64,000 nt of DNA from Nemopilema nomurai. Lineage: Eukaryota > Cnidaria > Scyphozoa > Rhizostomeae > Rhizostomatidae. The position numbers and the translations under genes are program-made. Where the stretch lies: contig ML133427.1 of assembly GCA_003864495.1 (NCBI GenBank), positions 688,483 to 752,482 of the forward strand, written 5' to 3'. Under the pieces are notes generated by a model. The model had not been told where the DNA came from and did no database searches. It worked only from the letters and a program-made list of their open reading frames with translations. Below, in pieces: positions 63,175-64,000 of this stretch (position 1 is the stretch's first letter; every line of letters begins with the position of its first letter).

Positions 63175-64000
63175 CTAGAATTTTGAAAATAAACTAAAAA
63201 TAAACTCCTCACAGTCACTTTGTGACAGATGTGCAAATCAAAAGATGTGAGCCAGAAACACCTGCATCAATTGTTTGCCTCTGTATCTAATTACACAAAA
63301 ACTACCCATTGAATTCTCAGAAGAAGAACTTGTACGACTTTGCTATACATAAACTACAAATCCATTAACAGAAAAGAATAACAAGCCCATAGGCAACTGA
63401 GCCCAAGTGGTTATTGGCCTATTTTTGGATTTCTCCTTATCTTTGGCTGAAGAATAAGCTAATTTTCATTTTCAAAAAAATTTGGAAGGTTAAATTGACA
63501 TCTTTAAATGTAAAGAAACTTGGCAAGCAAAGTCAATTTTCCTTCCACATCAGTATAACAAATTATCAAATATACTCAGCCATCAAATAAGGTGTTATTA
63601 ATTATTGAAAGCTGAAGGAGGTACCTTTTCAATGTTACACAAGGGGTATTCTCTTACAACTATCCATCAGAGTGGTAAAGGTGTAATATATTTCAAAAAA
63701 CAAGTTTTTGCATTTTGGCTTAAAGAGATCATAAGATATATAAAAAGATTTGACTTTGTGTGTATTTGGTTCAGCTATTTTTTAGACAGCTTTGCAAAGT
63801 TTGAAAACTGATTGTCAGCATTGGTGTCCCAATGAGTATAAGTTCCTTCATTACATAGTATATATACGTAGTACATTATTTAAAAAATCAGTTCCTTTAT
63901 TCAAAGACTGCTCATAGGGCAACTATTGATCTATTTGAGAGGTGTTTATGAATCATGTGAGCCTCAAATGATATTCATTTTAATGTAGCCGGTAAAATAT
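63175..64000. other. Intron or upstream part of the Rab11-FIP-like gene to the window edge
   Basis: The exon ending at 63174 begins with two bases of a split codon and has an acceptor (ATTCTAG), so another exon exists upstream. I found no exon matching the family in these 826 bases. A 68-codon plus-strand frame at 63605-63811 has no recognisable motif. Confidence 0.5.

Overview
The window is nuclear DNA from an intron-rich, AT-rich eukaryote. The multi-exon genes match animal families (COP9 signalosome subunit 1, FOXRED2/ERFAD, a Rab11-FIP3/4-type effector). Together with pogo/Tigger-like and TTAA-type transposon remnants this suggests a metazoan, possibly an early-branching one such as a cnidarian or sponge. 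The exact group cannot be fixed by reading alone. No prokaryotic features, CRISPR arrays or operons are present.

Layout: 1-8375 is the end of a 177-bp tandem satellite array (about 46-47 units) that runs in from the left and decays at its right edge. 9505-18914 (minus) is a nearly complete 16-exon CSN1/GPS1 gene with minisatellites in two introns. 19699-21201 (minus), 23448-24955 (minus, broken) and 27640-29217 (plus, with two apparent frameshifts) are three paralogues of a secreted, intronless SGNH-hydrolase-like family. The first two share a nearly identical ~385-bp tract that looks like gene conversion. 30588-44960 (minus) is a FOXRED2-like FAD-dependent oxidoreductase of about 22 exons; its introns hold a 14-bp minisatellite, a 783-bp pogo/Tigger-like non-autonomous transposon and a MITE copy. 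44961-53910 is a 9-kb gene-poor interval holding a TTAA-flanked MITE inserted in one arm of an inverted repeat. 53911-63174 (minus) is the 3' part of a Rab11-FIP3/4-like gene ending in a FIP Rab-binding domain; its 5' end lies beyond the right edge.

The three multi-exon genes belong to separate housekeeping systems (cullin deneddylation, ER-associated degradation redox, recycling-endosome traffic), so no pathway link is implied. The SGNH-like trio is the only local family and the most unusual protein content: Ser, Gly, Asn and His of the four SGNH blocks are kept, but the Asp expected three residues before the His is absent in all copies, and every copy has a conserved C-terminal DSTGG domain. 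Several single-base disruptions, some at homopolymers, leave open whether these are pseudogene lesions or assembly errors.
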